Below are positions 16,311 to 26,492 of a DNA stretch of 37,637 nucleotides, piece by piece; positions within the stretch are counted from its first letter, which is position 1; every line of letters starts with the position of its first letter. A program made the position numbers and the translations under genes. The notes beneath the pieces were generated by a model. That model saw only the letters and a program-made list of their open reading frames with translations. It was not told the DNA's origin and did not search any database. Source of the DNA: Leptospira sp. (GTDB taxonomy: Bacteria; Spirochaetota; Leptospiria; Leptospirales; Leptospiraceae); the NCBI GenBank assembly GCA_027531445.1, contig JAPZRK010000099.1, forward strand, positions 1-37,637. The letters run 5' to 3'.

Positions 16311-17165
16311 ATGATATTGACTTATTTAAAAATCTATGGTAGTATACCAAATATCGAAACCTTAGAAAAAAAATATCCAAAATTACCTGCTATAGCACAA
16401 TACAGGGTAGGTGTTATACGATTCATTAATTGGATCGGTAGTAGACCCATAAACGAGGAGACTCTACGGGAATACTTCCTTTCACTTAAAAAGGAATATT
16501 CTCCAGCTACAGTCAGATTGGCAAAAACATCCATAAAGTTATGGATACTTAAAAATCATCCAAATCGGAATGACATTGTGTTTAGGAATGGCATAGAAGC
16601 TGTTTTTAAAGATATTAAAGTGCCGAAGCCCAGCCTCTCGCTTACAGATTCTAAGTTTTTAAGCGAATCAGAGGTAAAACTACTCATGGATAAATTGCCT
16701 ACAAAATATAGCCTAATCATTCAGGCATTATATGGTACAGGGTGTAGAGTATCAGAACTATTGTCCGTTAGGCTAAGTCAATGTCAGATTTTGAAAACTC
16801 ATATAGAAGCAAAAGTGGTAGGTAAAGGTGGTAAAGAGAATATACTTATTATTTCTAAGACTCTATTTACTAAAATACAAAAGCAATTCAAAGGTAACGT
16901 GTATCTTTTTGAAAATACTAGCAAAGGTAAACCTATCACCAGACAACTTGTTCATAGAACATTACAGAGAGTAGGTCTGGCAGAGTTGGATAGGAAAGTG
17001 CATCCTCACCAGACAAGACACAGCAGGATATCTCATTTGTTGCAAAATGGCAAGCCGCTAGATAGTGTGTCTCGTTTCGCTAACCATTTTGACCCAGCGT
17101 TTACGGCAAAAGTATATGGGCATAACAAGTTAACCTCTAAAGAGATTCTTGAGACAGCTATTTAA
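16311..17165 (+). CDS. Tyrosine recombinase (phage/plasmid-type integrase)
   Basis: A protein of 284 residues with a SAM-like N-terminal core-binding domain (about 25-105) and a complete catalytic domain: Arg146 (GTGCRVSELL), Lys172 (GKGGKE), His233-x2-Arg236 (HPHQTRHS), His259 and nucleophile Tyr269 (AKVYGH). It resembles XerC/D-type integrases and should insert or excise this element by site-specific recombination. AGAGG abuts the ATG at 16311, so the in-frame TTG at 16317 has better spacing and may be the true start. A strong terminator lies 15 bases upstream. The att sites are not identified. The protein lacks the extra helix of integron integrases as far as I can see. Confidence 0.85.
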   Translation: MILTYLKIYGSIPNIETLEKKYPKLPAIAQYRVGVIRFINWIGSRPINEETLREYFLSLKKEYSPATVRLAKTSIKLWILKNHPNRNDIVFRNGIEAVFKDIKVPKPSLSLTDSKFLSESEVKLLMDKLPTKYSLIIQALYGTGCRVSELLSVRLSQCQILKTHIEAKVVGKGGKENILIISKTLFTKIQKQFKGNVYLFENTSKGKPITRQLVHRTLQRVGLAELDRKVHPHQTRHSRISHLLQNGKPLDSVSRFANHFDPAFTAKVYGHNKLTSKEILETAI

Positions 17166-17710
17166 TAATAGATTATATTAATGGGAAGGGTTTATTCGGT
17201 CACATAGGTATTGTTACTCCTCGGTAGTGGTGATTGGAAGGTTGCATTATCGTGTTAGCCTTGTGGGAGTGGTTTAAGTCCTTATTTAATTAGTGGAGCA
17301 AGCAAAAATAGAAATCCAATTCAGATCAATGGGTAAAGGGATAAAACTCGATGAAAAGAAAAGTTGGCAGTTACGATTACTCATAGCTCTTTGACCTTTG
17401 CTTCGATTTCTAATTAGTAAATTCATAATTGCTGGAGAAAAGCAAAGAGTATTTTTAGTTCAGATTTTCGGATGACTCCAGTATTCTATAATTTGACTCT
17501 GCCTTCAGTGCTAGGGTTTCCAAGCAAACAAATATAGCCTTTGCTGAGATTTTAGAATTTTAGATGCTGAAGCAACTGTTATAATCTCTTGATTTCTTAT
17601 TCAGTATTAATTCCTTAAAAACAAACATATCAAATTGTATATGATTCGTAGTCGATATTGCTATTCGACTAGACAGTTATTAAAGTATCAAAAAACTAAT
17701 TTCAATCGTT
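17166..17710. other. Non-coding region after the integrase
   Basis: About 545 bases with no supportable gene in either direction. It contains a perfect 7-bp inverted repeat (TAGTCGA/TCGACTA, 17649-17671) 40 bases before the next gene. Regions beside integrases often hold attachment or regulatory sites, but I find no repeat pair that would show one. Confidence 0.45.
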
Positions 17711-18397
17711 ATGAAAATATTGAATCTAAGCCTGGCAGGCGAAAATTATGAAGTATATGAATTTGTCAGCCCTGGTTCGATGGAAAATTTTTTGAGAAAG
17801 CATACACATGAGTTCTATACAGAGAGATTGTCGATTCACTCCTTAATAACTGAAAAAGGAGAATTTGGAAAATTTTATGCTAGGTTTGGAAGCATCACCC
17901 CAAAATTGATGGAAGATTGTGCTGTTTGGAGCCTTGCAAAATTAAAAGCAAAGCAGGTGTTAAGTATTGATGAACCAGAAATTGGAAAGGATATTCAAAT
18001 TAATCCGATGGGACAAGACCCTACTAAAGGTGACGGAACTTGGCAGTTTGCAAATTATGATATTGATCGAGTTCTTTACGTAAAAAAAGAGTTTCAGCCA
18101 ATCTCTAGTCATGTTTGTCAGGTTTACTCTCCTAATTCTTTAAGCGTTGACTATTTGAAAATGATCAAAGAAAAGAATAGGCAATTGCCATTTCTCAGGA
18201 GTACATACTATGATAGTTTCTTAATAGAAATAATAATTTTCTTTGAAAAACCTGAGCTATTTAATATTGATTCTTTAAGTAAGGATATAAAAAAATTTAA
18301 AACTCAATACAGCAATGAACTTAGATGGAATACTTTTTTAAGTTTTATACTTTGGGGAGATGAGAATATCAAAATTTATAGAGTTAGGTTAAGCTAA
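17711..18397 (+). CDS. Hypothetical protein, 228 residues
   Basis: Not recognised. A soluble mixed alpha/beta protein with no signal peptide or membrane segment. The ribosome binding site is poor. It lies between the integrase and the restriction locus and is convergent with hsdR (26 bases apart). Placement in a defence-rich stretch makes a role in DNA metabolism or defence possible, but nothing in the sequence shows it. Confidence 0.5.
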   Translation: MKILNLSLAGENYEVYEFVSPGSMENFLRKHTHEFYTERLSIHSLITEKGEFGKFYARFGSITPKLMEDCAVWSLAKLKAKQVLSIDEPEIGKDIQINPMGQDPTKGDGTWQFANYDIDRVLYVKKEFQPISSHVCQVYSPNSLSVDYLKMIKEKNRQLPFLRSTYYDSFLIEIIIFFEKPELFNIDSLSKDIKKFKTQYSNELRWNTFLSFILWGDENIKIYRVRLS

Positions 18398-18423
18398 TTA
18401 ACTATTTTTCTGACTCCGCCCTC

Positions 18424-21400
18424 TCATGCCACTTCCGCCTCCACCCAATCACCATATAACTCCTCCGCCTGCTCTAACACAAGTGCTGTTGCCTTTGCTT
18501 GCATGTCTGGTGGATATCCATATTTTTTTAAGATTTTCTTAATATTAACCCGTATTAAGGCTTTAACTTGCTCTCTCTCAGACCAGTTTATTTTGAGATT
18601 ACTTTTGAGAGTCTTTACAAGTTCCTTGGCGATGATTTTAATATCATCAATTTTCATTTCACGTGCGGCTGATTCATTTTCCAGCAAAGCATCATAGAAA
18701 GCTATCTCATCATCGGAAAGTCCGAGGTCTTTACCACGTTTTGACTCCTCACGCAATTTTTTCGCAAGTTCGATGAGATGTTCAATGACCTGTGCAGTTT
18801 CTATGGCTCTGTTCTGGTATTTTTTAACGGAACCTTCAAGCATCTCCAAGAATGTTCTTGTTTGAACAATATTTCGTTTACCTCCCATTTTACCGACTTC
18901 TTCTTTAAGTAGTTTTTGGAGTAATTCTACTGCTAAGTTTTTTTGAGGCATTCCTTTAACTTCAGCAAGGAACTCATCTGTTAGTATAGATATATCTGGT
19001 TTATTTAATCCAACACTAGCAAAAATATCTATTACCTCATTAGAAGAGACTGCTCCAGCAATTAATTGGCGTATGGCGTAGTCTATATCTTCGGGTGACT
19101 TCTTTTTATCCTCTCCACTTTTTTTTGTAAGAGCTGATCTGACAGTTTGAAAGAAGGCAACTTCATTTCTTATCTCTGTTGTCTTCTCATGAGGAACTGA
19201 TAAGGCGAAAGCTTGAGTAAGTTCGGTTACCGTTTTCTGTAATTTAGATTTACCATCTTCTTGGGAAAGGATATGTTCTAGAGCATTTGGAAGTAAGTTA
19301 AGCCTGTCTTTTGGAGTTCCACTCATCCATACTTTATAATCAAATCCATGAAAAAGACCACGGACTACCTCATACTTCTCTAGCATGACGGCAACTGCTT
19401 CATTTTGGTCTATTGCTGTAGAACCTTTGCCACCTGATTGAGTGTACAATGCTAAGGCAGACTTGAGACTATCTGCGATACCAATATAATCTACTACTAG
19501 ACCACCTACCTTGTCTTTAAAAACTCGGTTGACTCTAGCAATCGCTTGCATAAGTCCATGCCCATTCATAGGTTTATCTATATACATTGTATGAAGGCTC
19601 GGTGCATCGAATCCTGTAAGCCACATGTCTCGGACGATAACGATTTTAAAAGAAGACTTAGGGTCTTTAAAAGTCTCTGCTAGTTCTTTTCTTCTTTTTC
19701 CATTGCGGATGTGTTTTTGCCAATCAGGTGGGTCTGTCGCTGAACCAGTCATAATAACTTTGATCACGCCTGATTTATCATCATCACTTTCCCATTCTGG
19801 ATGAAGTTTTATTATTTCATTGTAAAGGTCAATTGCAATGCGACGAGACATTGTTACTATCATCGCCTTACCTTCCATCACTGATAATCTCAATTGCCAA
19901 TGTTTAGAAAGGTCTCCAGCAACTAGCTTTAAGCGATTTTTTGCACCAACTAAGGCTTCTATTGCTCCCCATTTAGATTTGAGCTTTTGTTTATCACGTT
20001 CTTCTTCATCTTCTGTAATCGATTCAAAGGCAGGATCAATCTTTGGTTTTTCAGATTCTTTTAGTTCTAGTTTAGCAAGTCGACTTTCGTAATAGATTGG
20101 AACGGTTGCCTTATCCATGACCGCTCTTTGTATATCATAGATACTGATATACTCACCAAATACAGCTCTAGTGTTTTTATCACTTAGTTCGATAGGTGTA
20201 CCAGTAAAACCTATAAAGGAAGCATTGGGTAGTCCATCTCTCATGTGACGAGCAAAACCATCTATAAAATCGTATTGGCTCCTATGGGCTTCATCCGCCA
20301 TGACGATGATATTTCTTCTATCAGAAAGTAAAGGGTAGGCATCATACTTTTCTTCTGGGAAAAACTTTTGAACTGTGGTAAAGACAACTCCGCCAGAAGC
20401 TACAGACAATAGTTCCTTGAGCTGGTTTCTATCTTTTGCTTGTACAGGAGTTTGGCGAAGTAGCTCTTGGCAGTTGGAAAATGTTCCGAATAGTTGATTA
20501 TCTAAGTCCTGTCTATCCGTGATAATAACAATGGTCGGATTTTGCATTTCTGGTTCAAGTATTGCTCTTCCTGCAAAGAAAGTCATGGTAAGGGATTTGC
20601 CAGAACCTTGCGTGTGCCATACGACACCAATTCTGCGATCACCTTTTGGTTTACTTGCTTCTATTGTTTGCTTTAGAGCAGTATTTACAGCATGATATTG
20701 GTGATATCCAGCTATTTTCTTGAGATAGGAGCCATCATCTTCTCTCTCAAAAACAGTAAAGAATCGAATTAGATCAAGGAAGCGTCTTTTTTCAAACACA
20801 CCTTTAATCATGACTTCCATTTGGGTCATTGAATTGGAGGCAAGTTTTTCTCCTTCTATCGTTCTCCAAACAGCAAATCGTTCCTTGTCTGCTGAAAGTG
20901 AACCGATCCTTGCTTCCAAGCCATCACTAATGATCAGAACTTCATTGAATGTAAAAAGACCAGGGATTTGTTCCTTGTAAGTCTGCAATTGATTGTATGC
21001 TGACCAAATCGTTGTTGTGTGGTCGGATGGATTTTTGAGTTCGATGACTCCAAGAGGAAGACCGTTCACAAAGATGATTAAATCAGGTCTGCGATTGTTT
21101 TGACCTTCAATTATCGTAAACTGATTGATGACATGAAATTGATTCTGATTGGGTTTTTCAAAATCTACGAGTTTTACCTTTTCCGTTGCAATTCGTTCTT
21201 TGCCTTTGTAAGTAACATCTATTCCTTCTGTAAGTAGTTTATGGAATTCATGGTTGCATGCAAGGGTAGTAGGAAATGAGATACGAGTTACTTTTCTATA
21301 AGCTTCTTCGATCCCATCCGCTGGAATCGTTGGATTTAGTTTGGAAAGTGACGCTTTCAGGATAAAAGGAAGGAAAGATTCGTTTAGATTCTCCCTTTGG

Positions 21401-21513
21401 GCAGATGGTTCTTCAGGAAGGATGTCTTTCCCGAATAAATAGTCATAGCCAAGTTCTTTGAATAGATCAATGGCAATTTCTTCCACATCTGCTTCAGTAA
21501 GATTGGCTGTCAT
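18424..21513 (-). CDS. hsdR: Type I restriction enzyme, R (motor/nuclease) subunit
   Basis: A protein of 1029 residues, normal for HsdR. An N-terminal PD-(D/E)XK nuclease domain shows RRPDLIIFVNG (about 140-150) and VIELKN (about 157-162). The superfamily-2 motor follows, with Walker A TQGSGKS (about 300), DEAH (about 405), GFTGTPI, and later motifs in MWLTGFDAPSLHTMYIDKPM and QAIARVNR. The C-terminal helical part binds the M2S complex. Together with HsdM and HsdS it cleaves DNA after ATP-driven translocation from unmodified target sites. Its ATG overlaps the hsdS stop (ATGA), so translation is coupled. The gene looks intact. Confidence 0.95.
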   Translation of the reverse strand: MTANLTEADVEEIAIDLFKELGYDYLFGKDILPEEPSAQRENLNESFLPFILKASLSKLNPTIPADGIEEAYRKVTRISFPTTLACNHEFHKLLTEGIDVTYKGKERIATEKVKLVDFEKPNQNQFHVINQFTIIEGQNNRRPDLIIFVNGLPLGVIELKNPSDHTTTIWSAYNQLQTYKEQIPGLFTFNEVLIISDGLEARIGSLSADKERFAVWRTIEGEKLASNSMTQMEVMIKGVFEKRRFLDLIRFFTVFEREDDGSYLKKIAGYHQYHAVNTALKQTIEASKPKGDRRIGVVWHTQGSGKSLTMTFFAGRAILEPEMQNPTIVIITDRQDLDNQLFGTFSNCQELLRQTPVQAKDRNQLKELLSVASGGVVFTTVQKFFPEEKYDAYPLLSDRRNIIVMADEAHRSQYDFIDGFARHMRDGLPNASFIGFTGTPIELSDKNTRAVFGEYISIYDIQRAVMDKATVPIYYESRLAKLELKESEKPKIDPAFESITEDEEERDKQKLKSKWGAIEALVGAKNRLKLVAGDLSKHWQLRLSVMEGKAMIVTMSRRIAIDLYNEIIKLHPEWESDDDKSGVIKVIMTGSATDPPDWQKHIRNGKRRKELAETFKDPKSSFKIVIVRDMWLTGFDAPSLHTMYIDKPMNGHGLMQAIARVNRVFKDKVGGLVVDYIGIADSLKSALALYTQSGGKGSTAIDQNEAVAVMLEKYEVVRGLFHGFDYKVWMSGTPKDRLNLLPNALEHILSQEDGKSKLQKTVTELTQAFALSVPHEKTTEIRNEVAFFQTVRSALTKKSGEDKKKSPEDIDYAIRQLIAGAVSSNEVIDIFASVGLNKPDISILTDEFLAEVKGMPQKNLAVELLQKLLKEEVGKMGGKRNIVQTRTFLEMLEGSVKKYQNRAIETAQVIEHLIELAKKLREESKRGKDLGLSDDEIAFYDALLENESAAREMKIDDIKIIAKELVKTLKSNLKINWSEREQVKALIRVNIKKILKKYGYPPDMQAKATALVLEQAEELYGDWVEAEVA

Positions 21514-22787
21514 TTAGCTGGTTCCAAAATTTTAGAGATAGCATTATCTGATAGTTCGAGTTCGCCTGAGATTAGTTTTGGGAGGAGGGAGTCACGAATA
21601 GTAACAAGAGTTTGAATTTGTTCAAAATTTGATCGAAATATTTCAAACCAGTTATTAATTAAGTTTCCATATGCTTTATTAATAGAATTTGATGAAAATA
21701 TGAAAGGGATTTTCTTCATGTTTTCTTGATTTAATTTTGCTTGTACCGCTCCATTTACAAAAGCTGAAATATTTACCTGCTCCAAAAATACTTTTAAGTG
21801 TTCGTTTGAAATTCCATTTCCTAACAATACATGAGCATGGTTATTTACCCAAATCTTTCCCCATACATACTGAACAAATGGAGTAGAGTCTTCTTTTATG
21901 ACTGACCCATCCTCACCCAATAAAACAAAGATGCCCTCAAAAATAAAATCATCTACATAATCCATTATGCTGGTAGCTCCATGATACGGGTAGGTTCCTT
22001 TTCGTTTTGCTCGTTCTGCACCTGATAGGGGAATTCTTTTTAAATCCAAAATCTGGATATAATCTCCCAATTTCCCCACCTTCCATCCTTTCGGAATCTC
22101 ACCTAACTCAGAATCCACAAACTCACTGGGAAACATATCTTCTACTTCTTTTGGCAAACCTGTAGGCAATCCATCGGCTTTCTTACGAACTGGGTCAAAG
22201 TCTACAAACCATGATTTGAATAAGGCTCTTGCCATCGCTTCTAGGGTTTCATTCATTTGTCGAAGGAGTTCGATTTTGTCGTCTAGTGAGCCGAGGATAT
22301 GGGCAATGGCTTTTTGGGTGGGGATAGGTGGAAGGGAGATTTCATACCTCAATAAAGCATTGATTTGCATATTGGGTTGTGTTGATGTACCACCTGAAAT
22401 TGAATCAATATAAGCATTGTAGTTTGAGGTTCTAAAGTTATAGAATAAATATTTTGAATCGCACAGATTTTCATTTACTCTAATACGAATTAATCCATTG
22501 TTAAAAACAGCGTTTGAATTTTCTTCGATAATTTTATTGACACCTATTGAAGCCCCTGTTCTAGCTACAATAATATCATTTTTCTTCAACTGGAATTTGT
22601 AGAAGTTTCTTTCTTCGACATTAGTAAATCCCCAATCTTCAAACTTTTTTTCTTGAGAAACATCTTGAATACGTAAACATTTAATGCCAGTGTCATTTAG
22701 CACAATCGGTGCTCTTTTAATAGCATCTAACCCTGTATTTGCACTTAATATCACATCACTAATACAAATCTCTTGGAATTCACTCAT
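21510..22787 (-). CDS. hsdS: Type I restriction specificity subunit
   Basis: A protein of 425 residues with two target-recognition domains (about 1-165 and 225-400) and the central conserved helix region (IPTQKAIAHILGSLDDKIELLRQMNETLEAMARALFKSWFVDFDP, residues about 160-205, in outline), repeated near the C-terminus in a weaker form. The ATG at 22787 lies inside the end of hsdM (ATGAGTGA), giving an 8-base overlap; a TTG two codons earlier is less likely. It sets the bipartite sequence recognised by both methylation and restriction. The target cannot be read from sequence alone. Confidence 0.92.
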   Translation of the reverse strand: MSEFQEICISDVILSANTGLDAIKRAPIVLNDTGIKCLRIQDVSQEKKFEDWGFTNVEERNFYKFQLKKNDIIVARTGASIGVNKIIEENSNAVFNNGLIRIRVNENLCDSKYLFYNFRTSNYNAYIDSISGGTSTQPNMQINALLRYEISLPPIPTQKAIAHILGSLDDKIELLRQMNETLEAMARALFKSWFVDFDPVRKKADGLPTGLPKEVEDMFPSEFVDSELGEIPKGWKVGKLGDYIQILDLKRIPLSGAERAKRKGTYPYHGATSIMDYVDDFIFEGIFVLLGEDGSVIKEDSTPFVQYVWGKIWVNNHAHVLLGNGISNEHLKVFLEQVNISAFVNGAVQAKLNQENMKKIPFIFSSNSINKAYGNLINNWFEIFRSNFEQIQTLVTIRDSLLPKLISGELELSDNAISKILEPAK

Positions 22788-24333
22788 ACCCAAGCACCTT
22801 CAAGTTCTTAAATATATCTTTCGTAAGCTTATCAGAGGTCGCTACTTGCACTTTGAGTTTGGCGGTGAGTCCTTGCATTTTCTCTTCAAAATCAACACCA
22901 TCATCTTCTAAATCCTCAGCACCTACAAATCTTCCTGGGGTTAGGACATAGCCATGTTCTACGATCTCAGATAGTTCTACCGATTTGCAGAAACCTTTTA
23001 CATCTTCATACTTGACCTTACCGTCTTTGTCTCCTCGCCATGCATGGTAAGTGTCTGTGATCTTCTTTAAGTCATCCTCAGTCAACTCTCGATGAACTCG
23101 ATCTACAAGTGTTCCCATCTTTCTTGCATCGATAAAAAGCGTTTTACCTTTGCGATTTTTGAATCGGGAATTATCTTTACTCCGAGTGAGAAACCATATA
23201 CAAACAGGAATTTGAGTGGAATAGAAAAGTTGTCCAGGCATCGCCACCATGCAATCGACTAAATCAGCGTCGACGATCTTCTTTCTGATTTCCCCTTCAC
23301 CAGAAGTGTTAGATGACATGGAGCCATTTGCTAGAACAAAACCAGCCATTCCATTTGGCTTGAGATGGTGGATAAAGTGTTGCACCCAAGCATAGTTCGC
23401 ATTGTTCGCTGGTGGCATTCCATAGTCCCATCTCTTATCATTTTGGAGTGCAGTCTGTCCCCATTCTTTCATGTTAAACGGAGGGTTTGCCATTACGAGA
23501 TCAAACTTTTCATGGGGATGTTGGTCTTTAAGGAATGAGTCTGCTGGTTCCTTTCCGAGATTGGCTTCAATGCCTCGGATCGCAAGATTCATCATACAGA
23601 GACGCCAAGTAGTAGGATTGGACTCTTGACCATAAACTGCGATGTCACCGATCCTTCCAGCATGATGTTCTAAGAATTTCTCTGACTGGACAAAGAACCC
23701 ACCAGAACCACAAGCAGGATCATACACAGACTGATTTTTAGTAGGAGCTAGCATCTCTACAATAAGTCTTACTACACTAGAGGGAGTGTAGAACTGACCA
23801 CCGAGCTTTCCCTCGGCAGAGGCAAATTTGGTTAGGAAATACTCATAAACTCTTCCCAAGACATCCTTGGAGCGATTCTCTTTGTCTCCGAGTCCTATTG
23901 TTCCGACAAGGTCAACAAGTTCTCCTAATTTGGTTTTATCGAGGTCTGGACGAGCATAGTTTTTGTTTAGAACTCCCTTTAACTTGGGGTTTTCCTTTTC
24001 TATGATATCCATTGCATCATCGATGATCTTTCCTATTGATGGCTCTTTCGCCTTCTTTTGGATGAAGCTCCATCTAGCTTTTTCCGCCACCCAGAATACA
24101 TTCTTGGAGGTATACTCATCCCGATCCTCTGGGTCTGATCCATTTTTCTTATCTGCCGTTAGCTCGTCATGTAGAGCCATGAAACTATCCGAGATGTATT
24201 TAAGAAAGATCAGCCCAAGAACTACGTGTTTGTATTCAGCGGCATCCATATTGTTTCGGAGCTTGTCCGCCATTGTGAAGAGTTTTTCTTCGAATCCGAT
24301 ATTTGCTGAAGTGGTCTGTTTCGCTTTTGCCAT
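22780..24333 (-). CDS. hsdM: Type I restriction N6-adenine methyltransferase subunit
   Basis: A protein of 517 residues with an N-terminal HsdM helical domain (about 10-150), the SAM-binding motif DPACGSGGF (about 200-208) and the catalytic NPPF (about 279-282). It methylates adenine in the sequence chosen by HsdS and is needed for both protection and restriction. AGGA stands 6 bases before the ATG. It follows the GmrSD-like gene by 47 bases on the same strand and overlaps hsdS by 8 bases, so these four genes are probably one operon. Confidence 0.95.
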   Translation of the reverse strand: MAKAKQTTSANIGFEEKLFTMADKLRNNMDAAEYKHVVLGLIFLKYISDSFMALHDELTADKKNGSDPEDRDEYTSKNVFWVAEKARWSFIQKKAKEPSIGKIIDDAMDIIEKENPKLKGVLNKNYARPDLDKTKLGELVDLVGTIGLGDKENRSKDVLGRVYEYFLTKFASAEGKLGGQFYTPSSVVRLIVEMLAPTKNQSVYDPACGSGGFFVQSEKFLEHHAGRIGDIAVYGQESNPTTWRLCMMNLAIRGIEANLGKEPADSFLKDQHPHEKFDLVMANPPFNMKEWGQTALQNDKRWDYGMPPANNANYAWVQHFIHHLKPNGMAGFVLANGSMSSNTSGEGEIRKKIVDADLVDCMVAMPGQLFYSTQIPVCIWFLTRSKDNSRFKNRKGKTLFIDARKMGTLVDRVHRELTEDDLKKITDTYHAWRGDKDGKVKYEDVKGFCKSVELSEIVEHGYVLTPGRFVGAEDLEDDGVDFEEKMQGLTAKLKVQVATSDKLTKDIFKNLKVLGYE

Positions 24334-24380
24334 TTATGATCCTAAAGTCTCTGATTTACTAACAAAATAAAGCATTGAAA

Positions 24381-26492
24381 TTATCTTTCAACCTTTTCAC
24401 CCAACTGAAGTTCTAGGGATTGTCTTACCAAACCTATCACATAAGGTAACTCTTCCAAGCCTGACAGTGAAATTTCAACATCACCATTTCCCCATCGACC
24501 CAATGCTGTAATATCTCGACATAGTCCTTTAGGATCGCTAATTTCAGAAAAACGCATGTTCAAAGAAATCCTTAACTGTCTAGCTTGCGGAACCACATCG
24601 ACAAAATTTGTCTCTGCTTTATATGCTATGTATAACTTTAAAAACTCTTCATTTACACAAGGATCAAGAGATAATACTTCTTTACGAAATGCTTCAAACA
24701 ATTCTCGCACATTTGGATTCGATAGGTAGCGATGATCGTTAATAGTATATGTTTCGCTAGTTGGCTTTTTAGGTTTGTATGATTGTAGCAAGGTATCGCT
24801 AAGATTTGGAGCTTTCCAAACTTCTAATGCTAAAGTAGCTAGTCTATCCGCTCTATGTTTAATCGTATCCTCATTCCATACTTCTGACTTTCCAATTTCC
24901 GCATTTAGCTTTAATGGACTTTCTTTGAAGCCACCTTTCATATTACATTTTTCAGAAAATGCTCTATCACTGTATTCTGAGTTATAGCCAGTAATGGTAA
25001 GATTGCCCAAAGTATGTAGCCATGTTTGTTGAATCTTTTGCCAATCTTTTCCTAAAGATGATTTCCAAGCTTCATTTAAATTTTCATTCTGAGGTAAAAT
25101 ATGCTCGATAGTGTATTCATCAATCATTACCATCTCTTTTCTATTAAAGTTTTCTAATCTTCTAAGCCAGTAACGACGACTTCGAAAATGATATAAATCT
25201 CTGATCTGGAGGTCACGGTGAAACTCTTCATCATTAGGAAATCTTCGATACGATGGTAATATTTGAAATTGAGCTTCCACAGATTCCAAGTATCTGGTTT
25301 TATCTATACTCTTTGAAAATTTTGCAAATGTTAAGTTCATTGAATTTGTAGGAATCGTACAGATCGCACGACGAAAAACATAAGATTCAATCAGCCTAAC
25401 TATTGCTGAAAATATCTCTTTTGAAATTAAAGATTTTTGGTAGTCTTCATACAATTCTAGTAAAAGTGGAAAGGCAACATCTACCTTTAATTCTTGTAAG
25501 TCTTGAAAAACGATTTTCAATTCTAAATCTTTCTCTTTGTCTAATGCCATAGAACAGAAATTTCTAGAGTGTTTTCGTATATCTTTGACTAAGCTCTCAA
25601 TATGATCATTTTCACTTAATGATTTATCCCTCGATTGATAAGAGTGAGTTTTAAACGCCTCATAAACGGAATTAATGTTGGGAATTTCTCCAGTCTTGAA
25701 GGTTAGATAATGTCGCATAAAACTATCAAAATGAGTTCCATACGACTCTTGTCCAAAATCTATCTCCATTGGTCGCCAATACTCTTCATAGAGCCTGGTT
25801 TGAAACTGAGGTTCTAGACCCATTAGGATAAAGTTTCTAATCAGGTCAGCTTGGCTCAGCTCTTTTCCAGTTGAGTTCATGCTTTCAAAGATTAGCTGAG
25901 GGTTATCCTGTTCTCGATTGAGAGCGATATCTACGACGACTAACTTAGCTAATCCCTTACAAATAACGCCTAAATTGTTCTTGTTTTCTAAAATTAATTT
26001 TTGGAAATATTCAAAGTTCTCTTTAATCCGCAGGGAAGGATTAGTCGGTTGATCTGTATTGTTAATAATCGCCTTTAGTGAAGCATTATCCGTATGAGAA
26101 AGTAAGAGTTTGAAATAACGGTCGCCTGATTCTTCTGGGTTAAGTAAGAAATAATTACGAATCTTTCTTTGGGAAAATCCATCTAGGGGTTCTGTCTCCT
26201 GTATCTCAAAAGCTAAGGCTGCCAAGATTAGCGTAATAGTTGTCAGCCTCTGTTGTCCGTCAATGACAAGAAGAGGAGACTGATGTGTGACTTGAGATAA
26301 TCCACTTTCTATATATACAATAGAGCCGATAAAGTGAACCGATATATTGTCGTTTAAACCACAACGTAAAATGTCATCCCAGATTTGGCGACACTCTTTT
26401 TGCGTCCATGAATATGTTCTCTGATATATTGGTATTACGAATTGAGGAGATTTTTTAAGAAAATCTAATAGTTTTGCTTCGGTTGCTTTCAT
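24381..26492 (-). CDS. DUF262/DUF1524 protein, GmrSD-like modification-dependent nuclease
   Basis: A protein of 703 residues. The N-terminal DUF262 domain shows IPIYQRTYSW (20-29) and the nucleotide-binding VIDGQQRLTT (76-85). The DUF1524 HNH-like nuclease domain shows YTIEHILPQN (E463, H464) and LGNLTITGYNSEYSD (about 505-520). This GmrS-GmrD fusion layout is typical of Type IV enzymes that cut modified phage DNA, and of related defence nucleases. About 140 C-terminal residues extend beyond DUF1524. It is the first gene of the Type I operon, an arrangement known from combined restriction loci: one enzyme attacks unmodified DNA and the other may attack modified DNA. Confidence 0.85.
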   Translation of the reverse strand: MKATEAKLLDFLKKSPQFVIPIYQRTYSWTQKECRQIWDDILRCGLNDNISVHFIGSIVYIESGLSQVTHQSPLLVIDGQQRLTTITLILAALAFEIQETEPLDGFSQRKIRNYFLLNPEESGDRYFKLLLSHTDNASLKAIINNTDQPTNPSLRIKENFEYFQKLILENKNNLGVICKGLAKLVVVDIALNREQDNPQLIFESMNSTGKELSQADLIRNFILMGLEPQFQTRLYEEYWRPMEIDFGQESYGTHFDSFMRHYLTFKTGEIPNINSVYEAFKTHSYQSRDKSLSENDHIESLVKDIRKHSRNFCSMALDKEKDLELKIVFQDLQELKVDVAFPLLLELYEDYQKSLISKEIFSAIVRLIESYVFRRAICTIPTNSMNLTFAKFSKSIDKTRYLESVEAQFQILPSYRRFPNDEEFHRDLQIRDLYHFRSRRYWLRRLENFNRKEMVMIDEYTIEHILPQNENLNEAWKSSLGKDWQKIQQTWLHTLGNLTITGYNSEYSDRAFSEKCNMKGGFKESPLKLNAEIGKSEVWNEDTIKHRADRLATLALEVWKAPNLSDTLLQSYKPKKPTSETYTINDHRYLSNPNVRELFEAFRKEVLSLDPCVNEEFLKLYIAYKAETNFVDVVPQARQLRISLNMRFSEISDPKGLCRDITALGRWGNGDVEISLSGLEELPYVIGLVRQSLELQLGEKVER

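Noticed and set aside
16395..16416. TACAGGGTAGGTG in the integrase gene, like the shared box at 28569 and 28858
   Set aside because: Only the core 12 bases are similar, and it lies within a conserved coding region, so it is probably chance.
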